Shown here: piece after piece, positions 16,501 through 25,888 of the stretch | Layout of the letters: each line of letters starts with the position of its first letter | How positions within the stretch are numbered: position 1 is the first letter of the stretch | NCBI RefSeq assembly: GCF_014697195.1 | Contig: NZ_JACJRJ010000030.1 | Span: 1-64,000 of the forward strand | DNA length: 64,000 nt | Origin: Cylindrospermum sp. FACHB-282 | Lineage (GTDB): Bacteria > Cyanobacteriota > Cyanobacteriia > Cyanobacteriales > Nostocaceae | Direction of reading: 5' to 3' | Made by a program: the position numbers and the translations under genes | The notes under the pieces: model-generated | What the model was told of the DNA's origin: nothing | Database searches by the model: none | What the model saw: the letters and a program-made list of their open reading frames with translations, nothing else

Positions 16501-19190
16501 AAGTATATTCTACTCAGATGATGTTAAATTATTTGTTTAATAATTATTTTAGAGCAATTGAAAATGCGGAAAATGCGGAAAAATATTTAGGTGGTGTCAC
16601 ATCTACAATAATTGTTCCAATTTTTCATTTTTACGATTCTCTAGCTAGGCTGGCGATATATTCTGATAGTTCAGAAGACGAACAAAAAAATATTCTGGAA
16701 AAGGTAGAAGCTAATTTAGTAAAGATGGGGATGTGGGCGCATCATGCTCCTATGAATTATTTGCACAAATTTGATCTAGTGAAGGCAGAGCAGCATCGAG
16801 TTATTGGTGAAAATCTTCAAGCAATGGAATATTATGACAAAGCTATTGCCGAAGCTAAAGAAAATGAGTACCTAAACGAAGAGGCTCTGGCTAACGAACT
16901 AGCGGCTAAATTTTATCTAGCATGGGGGAAAGAAAAAATTGCTAAAGTCTACCTTGCTGAGGCTTATTATGCCTACTTTCGCTGGGGTGCATTAGCGAAA
17001 GTAAAAGATTTAGAAAACCGCTATGCTCATTTACTCGCTCATATTCAATCTAGTGAACAAACTAACTCTGATACCAAGGGTAAAGTTAGTAAAATCACTA
17101 CGGGTAATGCTATTTCTAACTCAACAAGAGGTTCAGAAGCTTTAGACTTAGCAACGGTGATTGCAGCTTCTCAAGCTATGTCAAAAGAAATCAATTTAGA
17201 AAGTTTGCTTTCTACTTTAATGCAAGTAGCTATTGAAAATGCCGGAGCCTCGAAAGGGGCACTTATCTTGCACGATGAGGGTAATTTAACTTTAGAGGCG
17301 ATAGCTACGCCCGTCAATGCTCTGTCAGAAACAGGGACGCAGACAAAACAAATGATAGTAAATTTGCTGCCATCAGTAGCCATAGCCTCAGAAGAAATAC
17401 CTGCCAGCATCATTAACTATGTAGCACACACCCAAGAAATCCTGTTAGTTGACGATGCTAGAACTGAAACAAATTTTGCTAATGATGCTTATATCATCCA
17501 ACGGCAACTAAAATCAGTTTTATGTATTCCTATCCTTAATCAAGGTAAACTAATTAGCATACTTTATCTAGAAAATAATCTGACTGTAAAAGCTTTTATT
17601 CCCGACAGGGTAGAAATATTAAAGTTACTCTCATCTCAGGCTGCTATTTCGATTGAAAATGCTCGTATTTACAATAAATTAGAAGAAAAAGTTAAAGAAC
17701 GTACTGCTGAATTAGAAATAGCTAAACAAGAATCTGAAGCAGCTAACCATGCTAAAAGCTCGTTTCTCGCTAACATGAGCCACGAATTGCGAACGCCTCT
17801 GAATGTAATCTTAGGATTTTCTAACTTAATGAGGAGTAATGCTAATCTTTCTTATGAAGAAAAAGAAAATCTTAGTATTATTAATCGCAGTGGAGAGCAT
17901 CTGTTAAATCTAATTAACCAAGTACTTGATCTCTCCAAAATTGAAGCTGGACGAATGACTCTTAATGAAAGTAATTTTGACTTTTATTACTTACTAGCTG
18001 ATGTGGAAAATATCTTTTCTTTAAAAGCTAAAGAACAAGGGTTACAGTTAATATTTGAGCGCGCTGAAGATGTTCCTCAATATATTTGTACAGATCAACT
18101 TAAGCTGCGGCAAGTGCTAATTAATTTGCTGAATAATGCCATTAAATTTACTTTTGAAGGGAGTGTATCTGTTAAAGTTAAAACGTCTCTAGATTCCCAA
18201 TGTCAAATTATATTTGAAGTTTCAGATACAGGTCTTGGTATTGCTCCTAACGAACTAGAAAAATTATTCAAACCCTTTGGACAAACCTCTTCAAGCCAAC
18301 AAGTACAAGAAGGAACAGGATTGGGTTTAACTATCAGCCGACAATTTATTAATTTAATGGGAGGTGAAATAACTGTAATCAGTGGTGGCAAATCTTTTAC
18401 ACCAGATAAAAAATTAGCGATCGCACATAAACCGAAAGACGAGATAACTGCTCTACCTACCTCTAGCACAACATTTATATTTGACATTATACCCAAAGTT
18501 ATTGATAGCGATGAAGTTGAGAATAAATCCCAAATTATTCGCGTTATTGGTTTAGCTCCCAATCAACCGCAATATCGAATGTTAGTTGTTGACGATCATG
18601 AATACAATCGTCAATTGCTACTTAAAATTCTCGGACGCTTAGATTTTGAGTTGCGAGAAGCAATTAATGGTCAAGAAGCAATTGAAATTTGGGAAGCGTG
18701 GGAACCCCATCTTATCTGGATGGATATGCGAATGCCAGTTATGGATGGTTATGAAGCAACTAAACGCATTAAAAGCACAACTAAAGGTCAAGCAACAGCT
18801 ATAATTGCTATTACTGCCAGTGTTTTAGAAGAACAGAAAGTGGTGGTTTTGTCATCTGGCTGTGATAATTTTGTTCGCAAGCCATTTCAAGAAAAAGTTA
18901 TTTTTGAAATGATCGCTAAATATTTAGAAGTTAGTTATATTTATGAAAAAGAAAACTCACTTATTCAAGTTATTGATTTGCCTATAGAGCCGTTTAATTT
19001 AAGCGAATTTCTGACAACTATGCCAAAAGAATGGCTCGTACAATTGCATACAGCGGCTCTTGATGCTGACTCAGAATTAGTTAATCAAATGATTGATGAT
19101 ATTTCGGAAGTTCACGGATCAACAATTCAGATACTTAGAAGTTGGGTAAATAAGTTTGAGTTTGAAAAAATTCTTGATTTAACAGAATAA
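13575..19190 (+). CDS. Ser/Thr kinase - AAA ATPase - GAF - His kinase - receiver hybrid
   Basis: 1871 residues. Order: Ser/Thr kinase (about 7-270; catalytic HKDIKPQN with Asp138, then a DFC in place of the usual DFG, an unusual change), AAA/STAND-type ATPase (Walker A GFSGIGKT at 363-370, Walker B IFLDDLQWAD near 490), a long helical repeat region (about 700-1170), GAF (about 1205-1370), HisKA with phospho-acceptor His1403 in MSHELRTPLN, HATPase, and a receiver with Asp1717 in WMDMRMP. This is the large Ser/Thr-His kinase class of Nostoc-type cyanobacteria; stimuli are mostly unknown. The next gene, also a receiver protein, is a likely partner. The start is the only ATG near the kinase N-terminus. 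Confidence 0.93.
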   Translation: MLTIPNYRITQQLYSGSRSQVYRAVSASNQQSVILKLLKTEYPTLSQLMQFRRQYTIAKNLNLPGIVKHLSLENYRNSYLLVLEDFGGISLSDYMVANNQTESSFFPNTLNLNEFLPIAIQIVQALEAIHQNCIIHKDIKPQNILINLESKQIKIIDFCISSLLPREKQEIINSNMFEGTTAYMSPEQTGRINRGIDYRTDFYSLGVTFYELLTGQLPFQSNEAMELVHCHIARMPISPIVINPGIGKVLSGIVLKLMAKTPEQRYQTAFGLRIDLEKCREKLLEKGSITHFKLAQNDIDFHFVIPEKLYGRETEVATLLAAFNRVSGRGCAEVEATNQSSNLGAFSIIQNPKSQIELILVAGFSGIGKTAVVNEVYKAIVHQRGYFVKGKFDQFQRDIPFLAWVQALQNLMRQLFGESSIQVETWRIKILTALGTQAKVLIDFIPELELLIGNQPDVPELAGNIGQNRLYLLFKKLLQVFATKEHPLVIFLDDLQWADTVSLKLLELLMSEKDPSYLLLIAAYRDNEVSASHPLMLTWHELKKDNVLVDKITLIPLKKSAFNSLIADTLNCSKKAVQPLTEVVFNKSKGNPFFATQLLKSLYEQALIYFIYKKNKGIWQYNITEIKALYTSDNVVEFMATQLQKLPVNTQEILKIADCIGNCFDLNTLAIVYELSRDEIAAVLMSALQESLVVNQSKTDFLKDSEILEFKSQNLQQMHYKFGHDRVQQAAYFLIPEAQKQSIHLRIGQLLLTNISEQKREKRIFDIVNQLNYGLELLKNQTERDEIAQLNLIAGRKALASTAQYGNALESAIAYTNYGLILCGRLGEIDAGYRFGQLALNLLDRLKSQEIKTKTIFYVCVWTKHWKEHLKETLKLFLDAYTNGLETGDLQFAALSAYLYCNTLFFIGKELSQVRQEMANYGEVLTQLKQKATLEKLQIYEYAVITLTELNEPDDNTKVIVYNHQIEVNHKTASCQVYSTQMMLNYLFNNYFRAIENAENAEKYLGGVTSTIIVPIFHFYDSLARLAIYSDSSEDEQKNILEKVEANLVKMGMWAHHAPMNYLHKFDLVKAEQHRVIGENLQAMEYYDKAIAEAKENEYLNEEALANELAAKFYLAWGKEKIAKVYLAEAYYAYFRWGALAKVKDLENRYAHLLAHIQSSEQTNSDTKGKVSKITTGNAISNSTRGSEALDLATVIAASQAMSKEINLESLLSTLMQVAIENAGASKGALILHDEGNLTLEAIATPVNALSETGTQTKQMIVNLLPSVAIASEEIPASIINYVAHTQEILLVDDARTETNFANDAYIIQRQLKSVLCIPILNQGKLISILYLENNLTVKAFIPDRVEILKLLSSQAAISIENARIYNKLEEKVKERTAELEIAKQESEAANHAKSSFLANMSHELRTPLNVILGFSNLMRSNANLSYEEKENLSIINRSGEHLLNLINQVLDLSKIEAGRMTLNESNFDFYYLLADVENIFSLKAKEQGLQLIFERAEDVPQYICTDQLKLRQVLINLLNNAIKFTFEGSVSVKVKTSLDSQCQIIFEVSDTGLGIAPNELEKLFKPFGQTSSSQQVQEGTGLGLTISRQFINLMGGEITVISGGKSFTPDKKLAIAHKPKDEITALPTSSTTFIFDIIPKVIDSDEVENKSQIIRVIGLAPNQPQYRMLVVDDHEYNRQLLLKILGRLDFELREAINGQEAIEIWEAWEPHLIWMDMRMPVMDGYEATKRIKSTTKGQATAIIAITASVLEEQKVVVLSSGCDNFVRKPFQEKVIFEMIAKYLEVSYIYEKENSLIQVIDLPIEPFNLSEFLTTMPKEWLVQLHTAALDADSELVNQMIDDISEVHGSTIQILRSWVNKFEFEKILDLTE

Positions 19191-19527
19191 TTTTTTGGCA
19201 ATTAATGAAGATTGTTTATTAATCAAACCTTTCTTTACTTGTTCAGGGACATAATTAATTTTAAAATTACCTGTGGGTACCGCAAACAAAGTATTAAATA
19301 GGCTCTTCAGTACGTAGTATCTAAAATCGCACAACTAAATCTTAAAATCCCTGCCAATACTGGGTAATTGGCGTTATTCCTAACATTTTTCAGTTTTTAG
19401 TTGCTTTGAGGGTTTTAAACGGCATTTCAAAGCACAATTTTGGTGTTTAACTAATAGTTTGGCATAACAGGGACTGAAGAGGCATAAAATATAAAGATTA
19501 AAAATTTTTAGCCTCGTACAGTTTACC
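19191..19527. other. Intergenic, 337 bp, no gene seen
   Basis: AT-rich spacer between two co-oriented signalling genes. I see no open frame with family features, no strong hairpin with a T-run and no convincing promoter boxes. The downstream gene probably has its own promoter here. Confidence 0.5.
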
Positions 19528-20634
19528 ATGAACTTTGAAAAAGCATTATTATTGGTAGAATCTATCCTTAAAGATAAGACTGGAAAGGAATTAACTGATC
19601 CAGAAAAACAGATTTTAAAAGCTGCTTGGGAAAACCAGCCTTATAATAATATTTCTGACAGCTTGTACTTGAGCGTAGGATATATTAAAGATTTAGCTTC
19701 TCTGCTATGGAAGCGCATTTCTAATGCAATGGAAATGAAAATTACTAAAAGTAATTTTCGCTATTTATTGGAGAAACAAATTACCACAGATAATCATGCT
19801 CTTAATCAAATAGAAAAAATTGATTCTGAACCAATTGAAACTCATAAAGCTAATGTTTTAATTGTTGACGATTTGGTAGAAAATTTGCGGTTTTTAACGG
19901 AAATTTTGATTAAGCGTGGATACAAAGTCCGCAGTGTCACTAATGGCACTATGGCATTAAGAACAGCTACTAATAACCCGCCAGATGTTATTTTACTGGA
20001 TATTAAAATGCCAGATATTGATGGTTATGAAGTCTGCAAAGCTATAAAAAATAATAAATTAGTTTCAGAAATACCTGTAATTTTCCTCAGCGCACTCGAT
20101 GAAGTTATTGATAAAATTAAAGCTTTCCAAGTTGGGGGAGTTGATTACATCACTAAACCTTTTCATCCAGAAGAAGTAATCGCTCGCATTCAAACTCAAA
20201 TAACAATCCAAAAACAAAAGCTTGAACTGCGGCAGGCAATTGAGCAACATCAGCAAACCGCAGAAATTCTTTATCAATCTCGTGCTTTATTGGCTAGTTT
20301 GTTGAACAACTCCGTGGATGGCATTGCAGCTATACAAGCGGTGAGAAATACAATTAATGGAGAAATTGATGACTTTATCTATCTAGTGGTTAATCCCGTT
20401 TTTGCTAAATTATTTGGAGAAAAACGAGAAACGCTTACAGGTATGTCAGGGGTGAAGAACTTGGTTAATCAGCTTAATCCAGAATTGTTTGATACATTAG
20501 TACGTGTAGTTCAGACAGGAAAACCAATGGAGAAAAAGTTTTACTATAAAAATGGTGAAATTCAAAAATTGTATAACTTTACTATTGTTAAGTTTGGAGA
20601 TGGCTGTTCGATTACTGGACGCCCTCTTTCTTAA
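19528..20634 (+). CDS. Receiver-PAS response regulator with vMAP-like N-terminal domain
   Basis: 368 residues. Residues 1-85 match the small helical domain that precedes many cyanobacterial NB-ARC, WD-40 and TIR proteins (ELTDPEKQILKAAWENQPYN, then YLSVGYIKDLASLLW), sometimes called the vWA-MoxR-associated N-terminal HTH domain. A receiver follows (about 110-230) with the phospho-acceptor Asp in ILLDIKMPDIDGYE and the conserved Lys in YITKPFHPEE. After a short coiled coil comes a PAS domain (about 255-360). There is no output kinase or cyclase: the protein ends directly after the PAS. It lies 337 bp downstream of the giant hybrid kinase and could receive its phosphate. Confidence 0.85.
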   Translation: MNFEKALLLVESILKDKTGKELTDPEKQILKAAWENQPYNNISDSLYLSVGYIKDLASLLWKRISNAMEMKITKSNFRYLLEKQITTDNHALNQIEKIDSEPIETHKANVLIVDDLVENLRFLTEILIKRGYKVRSVTNGTMALRTATNNPPDVILLDIKMPDIDGYEVCKAIKNNKLVSEIPVIFLSALDEVIDKIKAFQVGGVDYITKPFHPEEVIARIQTQITIQKQKLELRQAIEQHQQTAEILYQSRALLASLLNNSVDGIAAIQAVRNTINGEIDDFIYLVVNPVFAKLFGEKRETLTGMSGVKNLVNQLNPELFDTLVRVVQTGKPMEKKFYYKNGEIQKLYNFTIVKFGDGCSITGRPLS

Positions 20635-20701
20635 CTATCAAGAAACACATTCTATAGCCTTTGAAATACAGGGCTATGGTATTGTAATGTGGTGAGTCTG
20701 T

Positions 20702-20770
20702 TTAATATCCCCCACTGTAGCAAGATTCGGCAGGGTACGGAATAACATTACAGTGGTGGGAAGATATTAA
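20702..20770. terminator. Long inverted repeat between convergent genes
   Basis: TTAATATC (20702-20709) pairs with GATATTAA (20763-20770), and CACTGTA pairs with TACAGTG further in, giving a long interrupted stem with a loop of about 30 nt. The right arm overlaps the stop codon of the minus-strand gene. It probably ends transcription from one or both sides, although there is no T-run. Confidence 0.4.
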
Positions 20771-21072
20771 GAAATAAATTCTAAGTGCGCTTTTACCAGC
20801 ATTTGGGCTTGTCTAAGTACACTGCTGAATAAATAAGTAGGAATCTGCCAAGCGGCAACGGTAACTTGTTTAGCAATATCCTGGATGCTAATGGCAATTA
20901 ATTCATGCTCTGATGACTGTCCCTCAATTGCGCCAGACCAAGTAAAAGCTAATATGAAATCATCGTATCCAGGTAGAGTGGCAATTAAGCATTCGTTTTG
21001 TGCTGGCTGGCAAATAATTCCGTGTTCATTGGCAATTGCTGTTAGTTTTTGGAAGCTCTTTAAATGGGTCAT
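20767..21072 (-). CDS. Hypothetical protein, 101 aa
   Basis: 101 residues with an alternating strand/helix pattern and a long C-terminal amphipathic helix. There is no signal peptide, membrane segment or catalytic motif, and I do not recognise the family. It is convergent with the receiver-PAS gene. The composition and ATG at 21072 look like a real gene. Confidence 0.55.
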   Translation of the reverse strand: MTHLKSFQKLTAIANEHGIICQPAQNECLIATLPGYDDFILAFTWSGAIEGQSSEHELIAISIQDIAKQVTVAAWQIPTYLFSSVLRQAQMLVKAHLEFIS

Positions 21073-21634
21073 TTGTCCTTTGTGTGTAATTTAATGAGTA
21101 GATTTACGATGTAGCCCAAGTGTGATTTAAACTCGTAGCACTGTGCCCAAAGCCAAGCTACCTTTCTCCGTGCTATTGCAGAGAAAAGAACCGTTGACTG
21201 AGGTTTTGAAAATTGAGTGTTCGTAGTTTATATATAGTTCGCCTATGTGATCAAGCTGATATTGCCTCCCAGGCTGTTGCCTGAAATTTTCCAGTTAATC
21301 ACAAAAACGCGAGTCAATTATGGCACAAAAAATGTTTTTGGAATATGTTTTCAATTTATCTCTAACTTGCAAATATGTTGAGTTTTGTAAATAGGCTTCG
21401 ACCTGTCTAAATACAGCTAGTAATGCTCTGCGGAATTAAAAATTCTAAATTAAAAATTAAAAGAGCTTATGAGCTTTGCTTTTCGTCTATTTTGAATGGT
21501 AGCTTTATTTCCGCCGTATTCTAGTAGGTATTACCGATGATACCCACAAAACAGTTAATGACGGCTAATCTGATACACTAACTGAAATTTGCAATATATA
21601 TAAGCTGGTAGCGCACGGGCTGATAATTAAAGGT
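21073..21634. other. Intergenic, 562 bp, no gene seen
   Basis: A long spacer between divergent genes. It holds short AT-rich strings such as AATTAAAAATTCTAAATT (degenerate intergenic repeat) and no frame that looks coding. Promoters for the genes on both sides must lie here, but I cannot place them with confidence. Confidence 0.5.
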
Positions 21635-23305
21635 ATGAGCGAAGCTTTATTTAGTATTGAAAATCTGCGAGTTGCCTATCCCCAACGTAGTGGGGAAGAA
21701 TTAGTATGGGCAGTGGATGATGTGTCTTTCTCTCTGCAACCCGGTGAAAGAATGGGATTGGTGGGAGAGTCGGGTTGTGGTAAATCAACTATAGGAAGGG
21801 CTGTAATGCGCTTGCTACCGTTGAATAGTCGGATTGAGGGAGGGGTGAACTTTCAAGGGCAATCGGTGCTTGATTTGACGCCTTTGCAGCTGCGGAAATT
21901 TCGCGGGGAGGCGATCGCATTAATTTTTCAAGATCCGATGACACGCCTTAATCCGTTGATGACTATTGGCAACCATTGTATAGAAACTCTACAAGCGCAC
22001 TCACCGGAATTATCAAAGCAGGAAGCGAAATCAAAAGCGATCGCCACTTTGGCAAAGGTAAAAATTCCTGAGACTCGCTGGAATCAGTACCCCCACGAGT
22101 TTAGCGGTGGGATGCGTCAACGGGTAGCGATCGCTTTAGCTTTACTAATCAACCCGAAATTAATTGTGGCTGATGAACCTACCACCAGCTTAGATGTCAC
22201 CGTCTCTGCACAAATTTTACAAGAATTAACGCGACTGTGTGCTGAAGAAAATATGGGACTGCTGCTGATTTCCCACGATTTGGCAATGGTGGCGGAATAT
22301 TGCGATCGCCTTGGGGTGATGTATAAAGGCAAGATGGTGGAAAATGGGACAGCAAAATCGATATTTGGGCATCCTCAACACGAATATACGCGATCGCTCC
22401 TAAAAGCAGCTTTGCACATTCAATCGGTAGAGGATAATGGGGAATTGGTAATTGCTAATGGGGAAAAAAAGCAATCCCCAATTCCTAATTCTCAACCCCC
22501 AATTTTGCGAATCACAGAACTCAAGCAACACTACACCATAGAACCTAACTTTATTGAACGCCTGTTTAAAGCCAAAGAGCAAACAATTAAAGCAGTAGAT
22601 GGGATAAACTTGGAATTATATCCAGGGGAAATACTCGGCTTAGTTGGGGAATCTGGTTGTGGGAAGAGTACTCTGTCGCGGACAATCTTGCAGCTAATTC
22701 GTCCCACCGCCGGCAAAGTCGAATTTTTAGGACAGGATTTAACCAGTTTGTCGCCCCAAGAAATTCGCTCATCACGGCGACAAATCCAAATGGTATTTCA
22801 AGATCCCCATGCTTGTTTGAATCCAGCAATGACCGTGGGACAGAGTATAGCTGATCCTTTATTTATCCACAATCTTGCCAATACTACCCAGGCCAAAGAA
22901 CAGGTTTTGTGGATGCTGGAAAAAGTGGGATTAACACCACCAGAGGATTATTATCAGCGCTATCCTTCTGATTTGTCTGGTGGACAACAACAACGAGTTG
23001 CGATCGCCCGTGCTTTGATTACTCATCCCAAACTACTGATTTGTGATGAACCCGTGAGTATGTTAGATGCCAGTGTGCAGACTCAAGTACTGGATTTGAT
23101 GTTGGAATTAAAGGCAGAATTTGAGTTAACTTATTTGTTTATCACTCATGATTTGTGGTTAGCGCGGTTTTTGTGCGATCGCATAGCCGTAATGAATGGT
23201 GGAAAAATTGTTGAACTTGGTCAGACAAAGGAGATTTTTACCAATCCCCAACATCCCTACACCAAAACTCTACTAGCTGCTGCACCTTTATTAGCCAGGG
23301 CTTAA
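21635..23305 (+). CDS. Fused dipeptide/oligopeptide-type ABC transporter ATPase (two NBDs)
   Basis: 556 residues carrying two complete ABC ATPase domains of the Opp/Dpp type. NBD1 (about 1-255) has GESGCGKST (44-52), [12 protein letters not shown] and [13 protein letters not shown]2 (about 293-556) has a second GESGCGKST near 338, [15 protein letters not shown] and CDEPVSMLD, ending with the HPYTKTLL segment typical of OppD/DppF C-termini. Such fused ATPases (YejF/GsiA-like) energise peptide or glutathione-type importers. No permease or binding protein is adjacent, so partner and substrate are unknown. The linker (about 265-292) is odd: its DNA is made of GGGGAATT-like repeats usually found between genes. 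Confidence 0.9.
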   Translation: MSEALFSIENLRVAYPQRSGEELVWAVDDVSFSLQPGERMGLVGESGCGKSTIGRAVMRLLPLNSRIEGGVNFQGQSVLDLTPLQLRKFRGEAIALIFQDPMTRLNPLMTIGNHCIETLQAHSPELSKQEAKSKAIATLAKVKIPETRWNQYPHEFSGGMRQRVAIALALLINPKLIVADEPTTSLDVTVSAQILQELTRLCAEENMGLLLISHDLAMVAEYCDRLGVMYKGKMVENGTAKSIFGHPQHEYTRSLLKAALHIQSVEDNGELVIANGEKKQSPIPNSQPPILRITELKQHYTIEPNFIERLFKAKEQTIKAVDGINLELYPGEILGLVGESGCGKSTLSRTILQLIRPTAGKVEFLGQDLTSLSPQEIRSSRRQIQMVFQDPHACLNPAMTVGQSIADPLFIHNLANTTQAKEQVLWMLEKVGLTPPEDYYQRYPSDLSGGQQQRVAIARALITHPKLLICDEPVSMLDASVQTQVLDLMLELKAEFELTYLFITHDLWLARFLCDRIAVMNGGKIVELGQTKEIFTNPQHPYTKTLLAAAPLLARA

Positions 23306-23573
23306 CTGAGTCCTGACTTTTTTGGTAATATCATGTCTGGATGATTACTTGTCATTGCGAACGCCCACGCAATGACGAATGTTAAACAATTGAAAATTCA
23401 AAAATAACTAATTACGCCAATTTTAGATTTTGGATTTTGGATCAGGAACCGCCAATGAAAGGATAACTTTAATAAAACCCTTGCACTAGTTTTGGTGGGA
23501 GTCATAGAATTGCTGGCGTTAACGCTGTATTATTTTTGAATATTTTCGCAAGAATTTTGCCCAGATAGCAGCA

Positions 23574-24077
23574 ATGATTATCCGCCATGCAACTGAAACT
23601 GACTTACCTGCAATTGTGGCAATTTATAATGCTGCAATCCCTAGCCGCATGGCCACCGCTGATTTAGAGCCAGTTTCTGTAGAAAGTCGCCTTGCTTGGT
23701 TTAAAGGGCGATCGCCTTTACAACGTCCACTGTGGATCATTGAAGTAGAAGGGGTAATTGCTGGGTGGCTGAGTTTCCAATCCTTTTATGGGCGACCAGC
23801 ATATCATAAAACTGCGGAAATTAGTATTTACATTTCCCCTAATTTTCATCGGCGTGGTTTGGGACGACAACTTTTAGGGCTAGCAGTTCACGAAAGCCCT
23901 CATTTAGGTTTAAAGACTTTGGTAAGCTTCATATTTGCCCACAATCAACCTAGTTTAAAACTGTTTGAAACATTTGGTTTTAAAACTTGGGGACACTTGC
24001 CCAACATTGCAGAGTTGGACGGTGTTGAACGGGACTTAATTATTATGGGGCTACGAGTTACTGAATCTCTTGATTAA
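23574..24077 (+). CDS. GNAT acetyltransferase, phosphinothricin acetyltransferase-like
   Basis: 167 residues covering a single GNAT fold. It has IRHATETDLPAIVAIYN at the N-terminus, the acetyl-CoA loop SPNFHRRGLGRQLL near residue 95 and the late FETFGFKTWGHLPN strand-helix seen in the phosphinothricin/methionine-sulfone acetyltransferase group. These enzymes acetylate small amines; the natural substrate is not predictable. It overlaps the convergent EamA gene by 4 bp at its stop. Confidence 0.85.
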   Translation: MIIRHATETDLPAIVAIYNAAIPSRMATADLEPVSVESRLAWFKGRSPLQRPLWIIEVEGVIAGWLSFQSFYGRPAYHKTAEISIYISPNFHRRGLGRQLLGLAVHESPHLGLKTLVSFIFAHNQPSLKLFETFGFKTWGHLPNIAELDGVERDLIIMGLRVTESLD

Positions 24078-25132
24078 ATGCCCTTAAATCCCATACCAGA
24101 TTCTACCTCTTGTTCTGCTTGTCTAGAACTCACCTTGCCAGAGGCAACTCTATGATTTGTCTCAAGCCAAATACCAACCTGGCTCAGGAATATACCAACC
24201 AAAATCAAGCTACCGCCGATATATTGAGCTAGGGTAGGAGCTTCCCCCAGTACCAAATAAGCTGCCAGGATACCCACGATTGGGGTAAACGAGCCAGCTA
24301 AGGAAGCCGCTGACACTGTAGAAGCTCTCAAACCCTTAAGCCAAAATGACTGACCTAGCACCACAATCACGGCACCATAAACAAGCATCCACTGCCATAG
24401 AAAAGGTGAGAATACATCTACAAAATGGTCACTGCCATAGAGAACTAAAGCAATGAAAAAAAAGATTACAGTTCCTAGAGCAGTACGAAAAATACTGAAG
24501 ATTCCCACGGGAATAAGGGGAAGCCATTCTTTGACAATAATCGTCGAAGCTACTGAAGCCACGGCGGCAATGGCAGCCATTGCTTCCCCAGTGCCGACTC
24601 TTAAACTTCCCATGTTGATCATCCCTGCCCCTGGAGGCTGAAGGAGAATAGCTAGGGTAACGCCGACAAAGGCCGCTCCCGCTCCCACAACTTCCCAACG
24701 ATTCACCCTTTCCCGCAGTAACCAGACAGATAAAGCCATAGTCAAAGGGGGTTCCAAGCGTCCAACCAAGATTATATTGTTGACCCCTGTTAGTGCTAAT
24801 GCCTGGAAAATCAAGCCAGGGACAAGTGCTCCCGACAAGATAGCTACCGTTGTTAGCATGAACCAATCTTTCCTTGACAGTTGCGTCAAAGTCCCTTTAT
24901 TCCACTGTCGCCCATAGATCAGAAACATAACTATCAAGGCACAAAGGTTCCCTACAAATAAAACATTACACAGAGAAATTGGATTTCGACCATCTATGAA
25001 ATGTTGGGCACCGATTTGTGTCAGCTTGCGGGTAACTGCACTAGAGGCTCCAAAAATCAGGATTGCTAGCCAGAGATAGGTTTGACCTGGAATTTTGTGG
25101 ATAAGACGATGCCATCTTTTCGGTCTGGTCAC
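24074..25132 (-). CDS. EamA/DMT-family membrane transporter
   Basis: 352 residues with about ten hydrophobic helices in two related halves, each an EamA (drug/metabolite transporter) repeat. Landmarks are RLEPPLTMALSVWLLRERV in the first half and GSFTPIVGILAAYLVLGE in the second, the usual end-of-repeat helices. The family exports metabolites or amino acids from the inner membrane; the substrate here is unknown. The frame begins at a GTG (25132). It is convergent with the GNAT gene. Confidence 0.85.
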   Translation of the reverse strand: MTRPKRWHRLIHKIPGQTYLWLAILIFGASSAVTRKLTQIGAQHFIDGRNPISLCNVLFVGNLCALIVMFLIYGRQWNKGTLTQLSRKDWFMLTTVAILSGALVPGLIFQALALTGVNNIILVGRLEPPLTMALSVWLLRERVNRWEVVGAGAAFVGVTLAILLQPPGAGMINMGSLRVGTGEAMAAIAAVASVASTIIVKEWLPLIPVGIFSIFRTALGTVIFFFIALVLYGSDHFVDVFSPFLWQWMLVYGAVIVVLGQSFWLKGLRASTVSAASLAGSFTPIVGILAAYLVLGEAPTLAQYIGGSLILVGIFLSQVGIWLETNHRVASGKVSSRQAEQEVESGMGFKGI

Positions 25133-25384
25133 AATAACACCACGAAAAAAACACTATCAACTATACTCGGCTTCTCTGATTAATTTAGGGCGAGGTGGAT
25201 ATGAGAAAACACTGAAGACAGGCTGAGAGATGACGAGATCACAATCTCCTGAGAATCTGCTGAGTCCCAGGTAAATTTTCTGAAGGGATAAATTCAGACA
25301 ATTCATAACTTGGTTTCATATCAGCTTCAGTAGCCGATGGGATGCTGTGGACAGTCAAGAAAGTCAACAGATCAGGAAAAACAA

Positions 25385-25765
25385 ATGAAAATCGCTTCTT
25401 CTCTGCTCACAAGCGTTGCTTTAGCTGGTATATTGGCTGTTTGGGATGTTCCACTTAAACCAGTCAATCCTTTACTGGGTCAAGCATCAGCCGCAGAAAT
25501 GAAAGATGCTACAGGTTTGACGACTCAACAAAAAATTGATTTGCTGATCAAGCATAAAGGTCAGTTTGGCAGTGGTGATGAGCTACGTCGTTTCTTTTTT
25601 GGTGACCTTGAGCCACTCGCCATCCAACCTGGTGGTGCAGGTATGGTAGTTAACCTTTATAACAAAGCCAATAATGTGACAATTTCTTACTGCTCTACTT
25701 ACGATGTGGTAATTGCGGTTAAGAAAGGCAAGGTGGCTAAGTTTGAAGCCAGTGAAGTGAAGTAA
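25385..25765 (+). CDS. Exported small protein of unknown function
   Basis: 126 residues from the ATG at 25385, which has an AGGAA ribosome binding site and opens a signal peptide (KIASSLLTSVALAGILAVW) cut near ASA-AE. The mature part has a helix with GLTTQQKIDLLIKHKGQF and a beta-rich end. The frame is open from an ATG at 25337, but the extra 16 residues would bury the signal peptide, so I chose the later start. I do not recognise the family. It is probably periplasmic or outside the cell. Confidence 0.7.
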   Translation: MKIASSLLTSVALAGILAVWDVPLKPVNPLLGQASAAEMKDATGLTTQQKIDLLIKHKGQFGSGDELRRFFFGDLEPLAIQPGGAGMVVNLYNKANNVTISYCSTYDVVIAVKKGKVAKFEASEVK

Positions 25766-25888
25766 CTTCACGTTTAATCATTTTTCTGCGGGTTGATGGG
25801 CAGAAGTTATACCAATTGAAAATTCTCTCATAGAGCCTACGGCTCCGGTCAGGGATACAAAATTCAAAATTAAGAAAGAAAGAAAACT

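Noticed and set aside
24429-24866. 145-codon frame antiparallel register within the EamA gene
   Set aside because: It is a shadow frame of the membrane protein, rich in Ser/Gly/Cys, with no domain.
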